Origin: VFBF01 sp964530695
GTDB taxonomy: Bacteria > Pseudomonadota > Alphaproteobacteria > Caulobacterales > Aquidulcibacteraceae
Assembly (NCBI GenBank): GCA_964530695.1
Contig: CAZGYQ010000052.1
Span: 1 to 23,912, forward strand
Reading direction: 5' to 3'
Length of the DNA stretch: 23,912 nucleotides
Shown here one piece after another: positions 7,433-13,562 of the stretch (positions are counted from its first letter, which is position 1; each line of letters opens with the position of its first letter). The position numbers and the translations under genes were made by a program. Under the pieces are notes generated by a model. The model was not told the DNA's origin, did not search any database, and saw only the letters and a program-made list of their open reading frames with translations.

Positions 7433-8398
7433 ATGTTGCTCGTCACCGGCGCGGCCGGGTTCATCGGCTATCACGTCGCCCGCCGGCTGCTGGAAAGCGG
7501 CGCGGCCGTCACCGGCGTGGACAGCGTCAACGCCTACTACGATCCGGCGTTGAAACGCGGGCGGCTGGCCGAGCTCGCGCGGTTCGCGAACTTCCGCTTC
7601 GTCGAGGCCGATATCGCCACGCCGGGCGCGCTGGAGGCGGCGCTGCCGCGCGCCGACGCGACCGCCATCGTCCACCTCGCCGCACAGGCAGGCGTGCGCC
7701 ACTCCATCGAGGCGCCCTTCGAGTACGAGCGCGCCAACGTGGCGGGGCACCTCAGCGTGCTCGAGTATGCGCGCCACGCGCCGAACCTGAGGCACCTCGT
7801 CTACGCCTCGTCATCGTCCGTCTATGGCGACCGCACGAGCGGCCCGTTCCGGGAGGATGACCGGTGCGATCAGCCCGCCTCGCTCTACGCCGCCACCAAG
7901 CGCGCCTGCGAGCTGATGAGCGAGACCTACGCGCGCCTCTACGCCATCCCGCAGACGGGCCTGCGCTTCTTCACCGTCTATGGCCCGTGGGGCAGGCCGG
8001 ACATGGCCTACTTCAGCTTCACGGAGAAAATCCTGAAGGGTGAGCCGCTGACGCTGTTCGGCGACGGCAAGCTCTCGCGCGATTTCACCTATATCGACGA
8101 CGTTTCCGCCGCGATCGTGGCGATCGTGGGCCAACCGCCTGCCGGATCGCCGCCGCACGCGATCTACAATCTCGGCAATTCGCGCCCCTCGACCGTGCTC
8201 GAACTCGTCGCCGCCATCGAGGCAGCCACCGGCCGCCGCGCGGAGCGCATTCTGGCGCCGCCGCAGCCCGGCGACGTCACCGTCACCTACGCCGACCATT
8301 CCCGCGCGACGGCGGATTTCGGCTTTGCGCCGAAGACCGGGCTGGAGGAGGGGATCGCGCGGTTCGTGGCGTGGCGGATGGGGTGGTCCGGTTCGTGA
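7433..8398 (+). CDS. UDP-glucuronate 4-epimerase (NAD-dependent, extended SDR)
   Basis: Interconverts UDP-glucuronate and UDP-galacturonate. The 321 aa protein begins directly with the NAD-binding motif TGAAGFIG at residues 5-12. It continues with HLAAQAGVRHSIEAPFEY near 81-98, ASSSSVYG near 125-132, the catalytic YAATK (Tyr152, Lys156), and RFFTVYGPWGRPDMA. That last segment and the AAQAGVR segment are typical of UDP-glucuronate 4-epimerases (LspL/Cap1J type) rather than GalE. It fits with ugd at the left edge: Ugd makes its substrate. Galacturonate is known in LPS and lipid A of several alphaproteobacteria, including Caulobacter. A hairpin immediately after the stop may end the transcript. 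Other 4-epimerase or decarboxylase activities are less likely. Confidence 0.88.
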   Translation: MLLVTGAAGFIGYHVARRLLESGAAVTGVDSVNAYYDPALKRGRLAELARFANFRFVEADIATPGALEAALPRADATAIVHLAAQAGVRHSIEAPFEYERANVAGHLSVLEYARHAPNLRHLVYASSSSVYGDRTSGPFREDDRCDQPASLYAATKRACELMSETYARLYAIPQTGLRFFTVYGPWGRPDMAYFSFTEKILKGEPLTLFGDGKLSRDFTYIDDVSAAIVAIVGQPPAGSPPHAIYNLGNSRPSTVLELVAAIEAATGRRAERILAPPQPGDVTVTYADHSRATADFGFAPKTGLEEGIARFVAWRMGWSGS

Positions 8399-8422
8399 CC
8401 CTCTCCCGCAAGCGGGCGAGGG
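8399..8422 (+). terminator. Hairpin directly after the epimerase stop codon
   Basis: CCCTCTCCCGC, AA, GCGGGCGAGGG forms an 11-bp stem with one mismatch, starting on the base after the stop. There is no U-tract, so it is either a weak intrinsic terminator or a dispersed REP-type hairpin. Confidence 0.5.
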
Positions 8423-8427
8423 TTGGA

Positions 8428-8441
8428 GATATGCGCATATC
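8428..8441 (+). promoter_or_regulatory. Perfect 14-bp palindrome upstream of the SHMT gene
   Basis: GATATGCGCATATC is fully self-complementary and unusually AT-rich for this DNA. It lies 83-96 nt upstream of the SHMT start, where an operator could sit. The binding protein is unknown. Strand is nominal. Confidence 0.4.
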
Positions 8442-8523
8442 CCGCCGCGAGCTCTCTTGCCCTTGCGCTTCCGGGGGCGGGCGCTAAACGGGCCTCGCCT
8501 CCCATTCCCGCGAAAGATTCGTC

Positions 8524-9786
8524 ATGGACACCAGCCGCACCGACGCCCTGCTCGCCGCCGAACAGAAGCGCCAGGAAAACTCGCTCTGCTTCATCGCCTC
8601 GGAGAACCACGTCTCCAAGCGCGTCATGAACGCCATCGGCTCGGTGTTCACCAACAAGTATTCCGAGGGCGAGCCGCGCAAGCGCTACTATCAGGGCAAC
8701 GCCGTAGTCGATGATCTCGAAGAGTACGTCCACGATCTCGTGCGGCAGGGCTTCGGACTTTCCGCCGACGAATGGCATGTGAACCCGAAGGCGCTGTCTG
8801 CGGGCGTGGCGAACTTCTGCGTCGAGAACGGCCTGTTGCGCCCCGGCCAGAAGATCATGGGGCTTTACCTCTATGACGGCGGCCACCTCAGCCACGGCTG
8901 GGACATGGACGACAAGCGCGGCGTCACCATCGGCTCGCGCATTTTTGAATCGTTGCTCTACCGCGTCGACGAGAAGACGCACCTGATCGACTACGACAAG
9001 CTCGCGGTGCAGGCGAAAGAGTTCAAGCCGGATCTGCTGATCACCGGCGGCACGGCCTATCCGCGCGAGATCGACCACAAGCGCATGAAGGAAATCGCCG
9101 CGAGCGTCGGCGCCTACTACATGGCTGACGTTGCGCACGAAGCGGGCCTGATGATCGGCAAGGCCTTCCCCGATCCGTTCCCGCATGCCGACGTCGTGAC
9201 ATTCTCCACGCAGAAGACGCTGCGTGGCCCCCGCGCCTCGGTCATCATCTGCCGCAAGGAACTCGGCGACCAGATCGACCGCGCGATTTTCCCCGGCCTG
9301 CAGGGCGGGCCGTTCGATCACCACATCTTCGCGCTCGCGTGCGCGCTTGAAGAAGCGCTAACGCCGGCGTTCAAGGATTATTCCGCGCAGGTGATCAGGA
9401 ACGCCAAGGTGATGGCGGAAACGCTGCAGAAGCGCGGCTTCGTGCTCGCCACCGGCGGCACCGACAAGCACCTCGTGGTCGTCGATTTTCGCGACCGCAC
9501 GGGCCGTCTGCCGAAGAAGCTCTGCGAGGACCTCGAGCAGGCCGGCATCGTCTGCAACTACAACACCGTGCCGCACGATCCACGCAAACCGTTCAACCCG
9601 TCGGGACTTCGGTTGGGCACGCCCGCCACCACGACGCGTGGTTTCAAGGAAGCCGATACGGCGGAGGTGACGAACCTGATCGCCGACGTGTTCGAAGCGG
9701 ACGGCGATGCGGCGAAGATCGCGAAAGCCGGCGAGGGTGTCGCGAAGCTCTGCAAGAAGTTCCCGGTGCCGGATAGGTTCGTGTAG
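8524..9786 (+). CDS. glyA: Divergent serine hydroxymethyltransferase-family PLP enzyme
   Basis: Fold-type I PLP enzyme of 420 aa. SHMT normally interconverts serine plus tetrahydrofolate with glycine plus methylene-tetrahydrofolate. Family features are clear: SENHVSKRVM near 27-35, NKYSEGEPRKRYY near 44-56, DGGHLSHG at 118-125, DVAHEAGL (Asp202, His205), the PLP lysine Lys231 in QKTLRGPR, FPGLQGGP, and GTPATTTRGF near the C-terminus. Several near-invariant positions differ. The SGS-x-AN phosphate loop is SAGVAN with an extra residue before it, THK before the lysine is TQK, and YYGG is YYQG. Segments such as FESLLYRVDEKTHLIDYDKL resemble eukaryote-like SHMTs more than E. coli GlyA, from memory. 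It may be the main GlyA or a specialised paralogue. Confidence 0.82.
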   Translation: MDTSRTDALLAAEQKRQENSLCFIASENHVSKRVMNAIGSVFTNKYSEGEPRKRYYQGNAVVDDLEEYVHDLVRQGFGLSADEWHVNPKALSAGVANFCVENGLLRPGQKIMGLYLYDGGHLSHGWDMDDKRGVTIGSRIFESLLYRVDEKTHLIDYDKLAVQAKEFKPDLLITGGTAYPREIDHKRMKEIAASVGAYYMADVAHEAGLMIGKAFPDPFPHADVVTFSTQKTLRGPRASVIICRKELGDQIDRAIFPGLQGGPFDHHIFALACALEEALTPAFKDYSAQVIRNAKVMAETLQKRGFVLATGGTDKHLVVVDFRDRTGRLPKKLCEDLEQAGIVCNYNTVPHDPRKPFNPSGLRLGTPATTTRGFKEADTAEVTNLIADVFEADGDAAKIAKAGEGVAKLCKKFPVPDRFV

Positions 9787-9800
9787 CGGCTGGCTTCCGT

Positions 9801-9940
9801 CCTTCCCCGCGAGGGGAAGGTGGCTTGCAGCGAAGCTGCAAGACGGATGGGGCGACGGCTCACCATTCGCAAGCGCGCTTACCGCCCCATCAGTCACCCC
9901 GGATCAAGTCCGGGGTGACAGCTTCCCCTCGCGGGGAAGC
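9801..9940 (+). repeat. Compound hairpin element between convergent genes
   Basis: Five stems fill 140 bp. A: CCTTCCCC, GCGA, GGGGAAGG (9801-9820). B: CTTGCAG, CGAAG, CTGCAAG (9824-9842). C: GATGGGGCG (9846-9854) pairing with CGCCCCATC (9883-9891). D: an 11-bp stem with loop TCAAG (9893-9919). E: GCTTCCCC, TCGC, GGGGAAGC (9921-9940). A and E are inverted copies of the same hairpin, so the element has matching inverted ends. It lies between the SHMT stop and the stop of the gene on the other strand and can act as a bidirectional terminator. Confidence 0.75.
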
Positions 9941-9953
9941 ACGGCCGCCGCTT

Positions 9954-10829
9954 CTATCCGTTTGAGTAATCACACCGCAACGAAAGCGTTCCCGCAGCGC
10001 GCTCCCAGACGAATTCGTAACAGTGGGAGAGCGCCTGCCGGCCAAGCGTGACCACGCGGGGCTTGTCATCTTCCGTCGCCGCGGTCGCGCGCACCACGTC
10101 GACATCCTCGGACCCCGCGAGCGGCGCGTCGGTTCGCGCGATGATCGGGCCGATCGCATAGCCGGCGATCTGGACCTCGGTCGTCGCCGGTTGCACGGTG
10201 GTCGAAAGACCCAGGAAGAAATCGCGGCGGCGAACTTCGCCGTTCAGCGTCAGCAGTCGCTGTTCGTCGAGGTGACGTGCAGCGCGGCGGTTCAGCATGC
10301 TCTCGGCCATGAGCGGGCGAAAGGTGACGCGGCTCGGCGCGCCGGCGAGCGGGCTCTCGAACATCCAGTTTTCCGGATCTGCAAGTCGGTGCGTGCGCGA
10401 TGTGCCGCCGTCGCCGTCGCGCAGGATGATGCGCACGCGGTCATAGGGAAGCACGCCAGGCCCCATCGCGCCGTCCACGCCGGCTGTTTCGGACCATTTG
10501 GCGCCAAAAAGACCGGTGAATGCGCGGCTCGACTTGCCGTTGGCGAACACGATGCGCGGCCGTGCGATGCGCGCGCGGACGGAGGCGTCATCGAATACCG
10601 CGCGGCCGCCGACCATCGGGATCGGACGCACGCCGAGGCGGGTCTGGGTATCGGGATTGAGCACCATCATGTCCGGCAGGAATGTATCCACCAGCATCCG
10701 CGCCGGCTTGCCGTTGATGGTCACGTCGACAATCGGCGAGTCCGCGCGCAACACGATCTCGTCGGCGCGCGCCGTCGTTGATGCGGCGCCCACGCACGCC
10801 GCGACAAGCAACGCTTTCAGGATATTCAT
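9954..10829 (-). CDS. Secreted protein with retropepsin-like aspartyl protease fold (uncertain activity)
   Basis: A 291 aa protein with a signal peptide, MNILKALLVAACVGAASTTARA at residues 1-22, and so probably periplasmic. Just after it, VDVTINGKPARMLVDTFLPDMMVLN resembles the first strand and active-site loop of retropepsin-like proteases, with Asp48-Thr49 in place. The usual Gly of the DTG triad is Phe50. A later segment, VEVQIAGYAIGP-like (near TTEVQIAGYAIGPIIARTD), resembles the second lobe, but no second DTG is visible. It may be a degenerate protease or a binding protein of that fold. It ends the pirin-hpf-ptsN-HAD gene series, 55 bp after the HAD gene, and meets the SHMT gene across the compound hairpin element. 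Function is unknown. Confidence 0.65.
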   Translation of the reverse strand: MNILKALLVAACVGAASTTARADEIVLRADSPIVDVTINGKPARMLVDTFLPDMMVLNPDTQTRLGVRPIPMVGGRAVFDDASVRARIARPRIVFANGKSSRAFTGLFGAKWSETAGVDGAMGPGVLPYDRVRIILRDGDGGTSRTHRLADPENWMFESPLAGAPSRVTFRPLMAESMLNRRAARHLDEQRLLTLNGEVRRRDFFLGLSTTVQPATTEVQIAGYAIGPIIARTDAPLAGSEDVDVVRATAATEDDKPRVVTLGRQALSHCYEFVWERAAGTLSLRCDYSNG

Positions 10830-10884
10830 GAAATGGGTTCCCGCTGGTTTCGGCGGGACAGATCGCCAGCGCGTGCGGCGGAAT

Positions 10885-11442
10885 TCAGGCGGGGAAGACG
10901 CGCTCCACGGGCGCGCCGAGACTTCGCGCGCGCCGGGCGACGTCGGACGGCGCGCCGACGAGCACGATGCCCTTCGCGCGTCGCCAGACCGCGATGTCGG
11001 CCGCGCTGTCGCCGGCGTAAACGAAGCCCGCGGGAAACCGTGCGACGAGCGCGCGCGCCTTCGCGTGCGATTTCAGGTTCACCGCGCCATCGCTCGCAAG
11101 CACGCCGTCGAACACGCCGATGTGCGCGGCGATTTTTTCGGCTGTCGCGCGATCCGCGGCGGTGGCGAGCCAGAGCGTCCGGCCGGAGGCTTTCTCGGCG
11201 CGCAGCCAGCCCAGAAACTCCCGGCGTACCGGCAACGCCGCGAGGTCGAGCGCGGCGAGCGTCGCGATACGCCGCTTGAACGGCGGGCGTCCACCCAGCG
11301 CCAGCCGCATCAGCGCGTCGAGAAAACCGAGCGGACGCTCGCGCCAGACCTTGCGCATGCCCTCGGCGAGCACGTCGGTTTCCAGCAGGGTTCCGTCCAT
11401 GTCGACGGCGAGGGGCAGAGGCGCGGCCGCCGCAGCGCTCAA
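10885..11442 (-). CDS. HAD-superfamily phosphatase domain protein, TTG start
   Basis: A 185 aa haloacid-dehalogenase-fold hydrolase with all four motifs: motif I VDMDGTLLETD (Asp14, Asp16), motif II Thr94 in LATAAD, motif III Lys124 in NLKSHAKA, and motif IV GDSAADIAVW (Asp145, Asp149). The pattern, including ASDGAVNLK and FVYAGDS, closely recalls the N-terminal HAD domain fused to UbiA-type prenyltransferases in alphaproteobacteria. Here no membrane prenyltransferase follows; the protein ends after the HAD domain. The start is TTG at 11442, overlapping the ptsN stop by 4 nt (TTGA), with GGAG 9 nt upstream. No later start would retain motif I. The substrate is unknown; a small phosphomonoester is likely. 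Confidence 0.8.
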   Translation of the reverse strand: MSAAAAAPLPLAVDMDGTLLETDVLAEGMRKVWRERPLGFLDALMRLALGGRPPFKRRIATLAALDLAALPVRREFLGWLRAEKASGRTLWLATAADRATAEKIAAHIGVFDGVLASDGAVNLKSHAKARALVARFPAGFVYAGDSAADIAVWRRAKGIVLVGAPSDVARRARSLGAPVERVFPA

Positions 11443-11906
11443 GCGGCGTCGCTCCGCGAGGTGTTTTCGAACACGGCGACCAGTCCGTCATAGCCGCGCG
11501 CCGCCCGCAGGCGTTCGCGCACATCCGGCTTGCGCAGGAAGCGCGCGACCTTCGCCAGCGCCTTCAGGTGATCGGCGCCGCGCTCGGCGGGCGCGAGCAA
11601 CAGGAAGACCAGATCGCACGGGCGGCCGTCGAGCGCGTCGAAGTCCACCGGGGGATCGAAGCGCGCGAAGGCGCCCATGGGGTGCTTCAGGCCGGCGACG
11701 CGCGCATGCGGAATGGCCACGCCCTCGCCCATGCCCGTGCCGGACAGGCGCTCGCGCATCAGCACGGCGTCGAACACGCCGCGCCCATCCAGCCCCGCGG
11801 CCTCCGCCAGCGCCTCGCAGACGGACTGCAGCGCCTGACGCTTGGAGGAGGCATGCACCCGGGGCAATATCGCCGATGGGGCGAGCACTTCGATCAGATC
11901 CGGCAT
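11439..11906 (-). CDS. ptsN: PTS IIA-like nitrogen-regulatory protein
   Basis: EIIA(Ntr), the terminal phospho-acceptor of the nitrogen PTS (PtsP-PtsO-PtsN). It regulates rather than transports, for example potassium uptake, stringent response or envelope functions in other bacteria. The 155 aa protein has phospho-acceptor His67 in GVAIPHARV, preceded by RERLSGTGMGEG and followed by LVFLLLAP and HLKALAKVARFLR, all typical of the PTS_EIIA_2 domain. The ATG at 11906 is chosen over an upstream one at 11966 because AGGA lies 8 nt before it and homology starts at MPDLIEVLAP. It follows hpf by 74 nt and overlaps the HAD gene by 4 nt. In many proteobacteria ptsN sits with rpoN and hpf; rpoN is not here. 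Confidence 0.93.
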   Translation of the reverse strand: MPDLIEVLAPSAILPRVHASSKRQALQSVCEALAEAAGLDGRGVFDAVLMRERLSGTGMGEGVAIPHARVAGLKHPMGAFARFDPPVDFDALDGRPCDLVFLLLAPAERGADHLKALAKVARFLRKPDVRERLRAARGYDGLVAVFENTSRSDAA

Positions 11907-11980
11907 CGTCCCAATCCTGGAAGGGAGCCCGAGTAAGCCTGCAAGAACCGCGCTGCCCGCCTTCACGGGCCGCGCCGCCG

Positions 11981-12601
11981 TCAGCCGCCGTTGAGCCGCG
12001 CGCCCGTCGACGCCCCGGGATCGACCCAGCCGATGTTTCCATCGTCGCGGCGGAAAACCATGTTCAGGCCTCCGTGCGCGGCGTTGCGGAACATCAGGGC
12101 GGGAGCCTCGGTCAGTTCGAGCTGCATGACCGCCATGGCCACGGGCATCGTTTTGACTGCGGCCTTCGTCTCGGCGATCACCAATGGGGCGGTCTCGGCG
12201 GCGCCATTGACGCCGACGTCCTCGCTGTCTTCCTCGTCCTCATCCTGAAAACGGGCGAGCACATACGCCGGAGCCTCCTCGGCGGGAAGTGGCGACTTGT
12301 TCATGTTGTGATGATTTCGCAGCCGGGACTTGTAGCGCCGGACCCGCTTCTCGATCTTGCCGAGGGCGTCGTCGAAGGCGAGGTGGGCGTCGCCGCCCTT
12401 GCCGCCCACTTCGAGGGTGATCCCGGAAGCCAGGTGGACCACGCAGTCCACCCCGTATCGAGGCCCGTCCTTCTCGACGGTGACGAGGGCGTCGGTCGCC
12501 CTGTTGAAATATTTGGAGATTCCGGCGGAAAGCTCTTCCGATATCCGGGTTCGCAGCGCCTCGCCCACATCCATGTGACGGCCGGCGACCTGTACGCGCA
12601 T
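11981..12601 (-). CDS. hpf: Long-form ribosome hibernation promoting factor
   Basis: A 206 aa long HPF that binds the 30S decoding centre and dimerises to give 100S ribosomes in stationary phase. The N-terminal S30AE domain covers about residues 1-105 (MRVQVAGRHMDVGEALRTRI to KIEKRVRRYKSRLR). An acidic, Ala-rich linker (DEDEEDSEDVG) follows, and the C-terminal dimerisation domain lies near 150-200 (MQLELTEAPALMFRNAAHGGLNMVFRRDDGNIGWVDP). The ATG at 12601 has a strong AAGGAGG 5 nt upstream. It sits upstream of ptsN on the same strand and downstream of the pirin gene with a 157 bp gap. That gap holds a stable two-tier hairpin in the hpf leader, which could affect expression. Confidence 0.95.
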   Translation of the reverse strand: MRVQVAGRHMDVGEALRTRISEELSAGISKYFNRATDALVTVEKDGPRYGVDCVVHLASGITLEVGGKGGDAHLAFDDALGKIEKRVRRYKSRLRNHHNMNKSPLPAEEAPAYVLARFQDEDEEDSEDVGVNGAAETAPLVIAETKAAVKTMPVAMAVMQLELTEAPALMFRNAAHGGLNMVFRRDDGNIGWVDPGASTGARLNGG

Positions 12602-12635
12602 GAGCGCCTCCTTGCTCGTGGAAAGCAGGACGGAG

Positions 12636-12673
12636 CCGGGCGGTCAGGCCCCCGGGAGGGGGGGATCGCCCGG
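12636..12673 (-). promoter_or_regulatory. Two-tier stem-loop between pirin and hpf
   Basis: Outer stem CCGGGCG/CGCCCGG (12636-12642 and 12667-12673) encloses an inner CCCCC, TCCC, GGGGG hairpin. Read on the minus strand it lies between the pirin stop and hpf, 35 nt before the hpf ATG. No U-tract follows, so it may be a weak pirin terminator or a structured hpf leader. Confidence 0.45.
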
Positions 12674-12758
12674 TCCGTAGCCTGAACTTGCGCCGATGAG
12701 GGGGCGAGTCAATCTGTCCGGAGCCGGTCAAGGTCGGCTTGCACAGTCCATGTGCAGT

Positions 12759-13469
12759 TTAGATCGCCGGCGCGTCCACGAGCACGATTTCGGCGTCCGC
12801 GTGCGCCTCCACGGCGACCGCCGGGAGGTCCTTCAGGGCCGCGCCGTCGCGCGCGCCGAGGCGGGCGCCGTTCACCGTGACCTCGCCCTTGGCCACCACG
12901 AGGTAGGCGTGGCGGTCGCCGCCGAGGGCGTATTCGGTCCGCTCGCCGGCCTTCACCGTCGCACCGAGGACGCGGGCGTCGGCGCGGATCGGCAGCGCAC
13001 CGGCGGCCTGGTCGTCCGCGAAGCCCGAGGCCAGCGGCACGAACTTTCCGGCCCGGTCGCCTTTCGGGAACTTCGCCGCGCCCCAGTAGGGCTCGCCCCC
13101 GCGCGCCTTCGGCAGGATCCAGATCTGGAAGAGGCGCGTGATGTCGTCCTCCAGATTGTACTCCGCATGCGTGACGCCCGCGCCCGCCGACATCACCTGC
13201 ACGTCGCCCGCTTCGGTGCGGCCGCGATTGCCCATCGAGTCCTCGTGGGTGATCGCGCCCTCGCGCACGTAGGTGATAATCTCCATGTCGGCGTGGCTGT
13301 GCGGGGAGAAGCCGGTCTTCGGCTGGATCGCGTCGTCGTTCCACACGCGCAGCGCGCCCCAATGCATGCGGGCGCGGTCCTGATAGCCGGAAAAGGAAAA
13401 GTGGTAGTTGGCCGCCAGCCAGTCGCTCTCGAACTTGCCGAGGGAGGTGAACGGACGGACTTCGATCAT
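12759..13469 (-). CDS. Pirin-family bicupin protein (YhhW-like)
   Basis: A 236 aa pirin. The family has metal-binding bicupins, some with quercetin 2,3-dioxygenase activity in vitro and others acting as redox-sensing regulators. The N-terminal cupin carries the metal ligands His57 and His59 in PHSHADMEIITYV, and His101 and Glu103 in GVTHAEYN. SMGNRGRTEAGDVQVMSAGAG is a classical pirin stretch. The C-terminal cupin is present and more diverged. The frame runs open to 13772, but the ATG at 13469 is chosen: AAGGAG lies 8 nt upstream and the family begins at MIEVRPFTSLGKFESDW. It is divergent from a LysR regulator, a common arrangement for pirins, and the 93 bp spacer holds a palindrome likely to control both genes. 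The physiological substrate is unknown. Confidence 0.93.
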   Translation of the reverse strand: MIEVRPFTSLGKFESDWLAANYHFSFSGYQDRARMHWGALRVWNDDAIQPKTGFSPHSHADMEIITYVREGAITHEDSMGNRGRTEAGDVQVMSAGAGVTHAEYNLEDDITRLFQIWILPKARGGEPYWGAAKFPKGDRAGKFVPLASGFADDQAAGALPIRADARVLGATVKAGERTEYALGGDRHAYLVVAKGEVTVNGARLGARDGAALKDLPAVAVEAHADAEIVLVDAPAI

Positions 13470-13505
13470 GGCGGCTCTCCTTCTGCGTGGATCGACATGT
13501 AGGCC

Positions 13506-13535
13506 TTGCGATTGCGTCGTAAAGACGAATAAACA
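13506..13535 (+). promoter_or_regulatory. Predicted promoter of the LysR gene
   Basis: TTGCGA (13506-13511) is 18 nt from TAAACA (13530-13535), overlapping the palindrome at 13523-13553, which would fit autoregulation. Prediction only. Confidence 0.4.
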
Positions 13536-13553
13536 AGACGCATTGTTTCGTCT
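13523..13553 (+). promoter_or_regulatory. Putative LysR operator between pirin and regulator genes
   Basis: AGACGAA (13523-13529) and TTCGTCT (13547-13553) are perfect inverted arms; inner ACAA and TTGT add an asymmetric second pair. The site lies in the 93 bp divergent spacer, is AT-rich for this DNA, and overlaps the predicted LysR promoter. Strand is nominal. Confidence 0.55.
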
Positions 13554-13562
13554 GGTGATCCT

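Noticed and set aside
6540..7553. 337-aa plus-strand frame opposite the membrane hydrolase
   Set aside because: Runs through the divergent promoter region into the epimerase gene in the wrong frame; low-complexity composition.
8464..8490. TTGCGC and TAAACG before the SHMT gene as a promoter
   Set aside because: Spacing is 15 nt and the -35 is imperfect; it fits the Caulobacter consensus only loosely, so it was left out.
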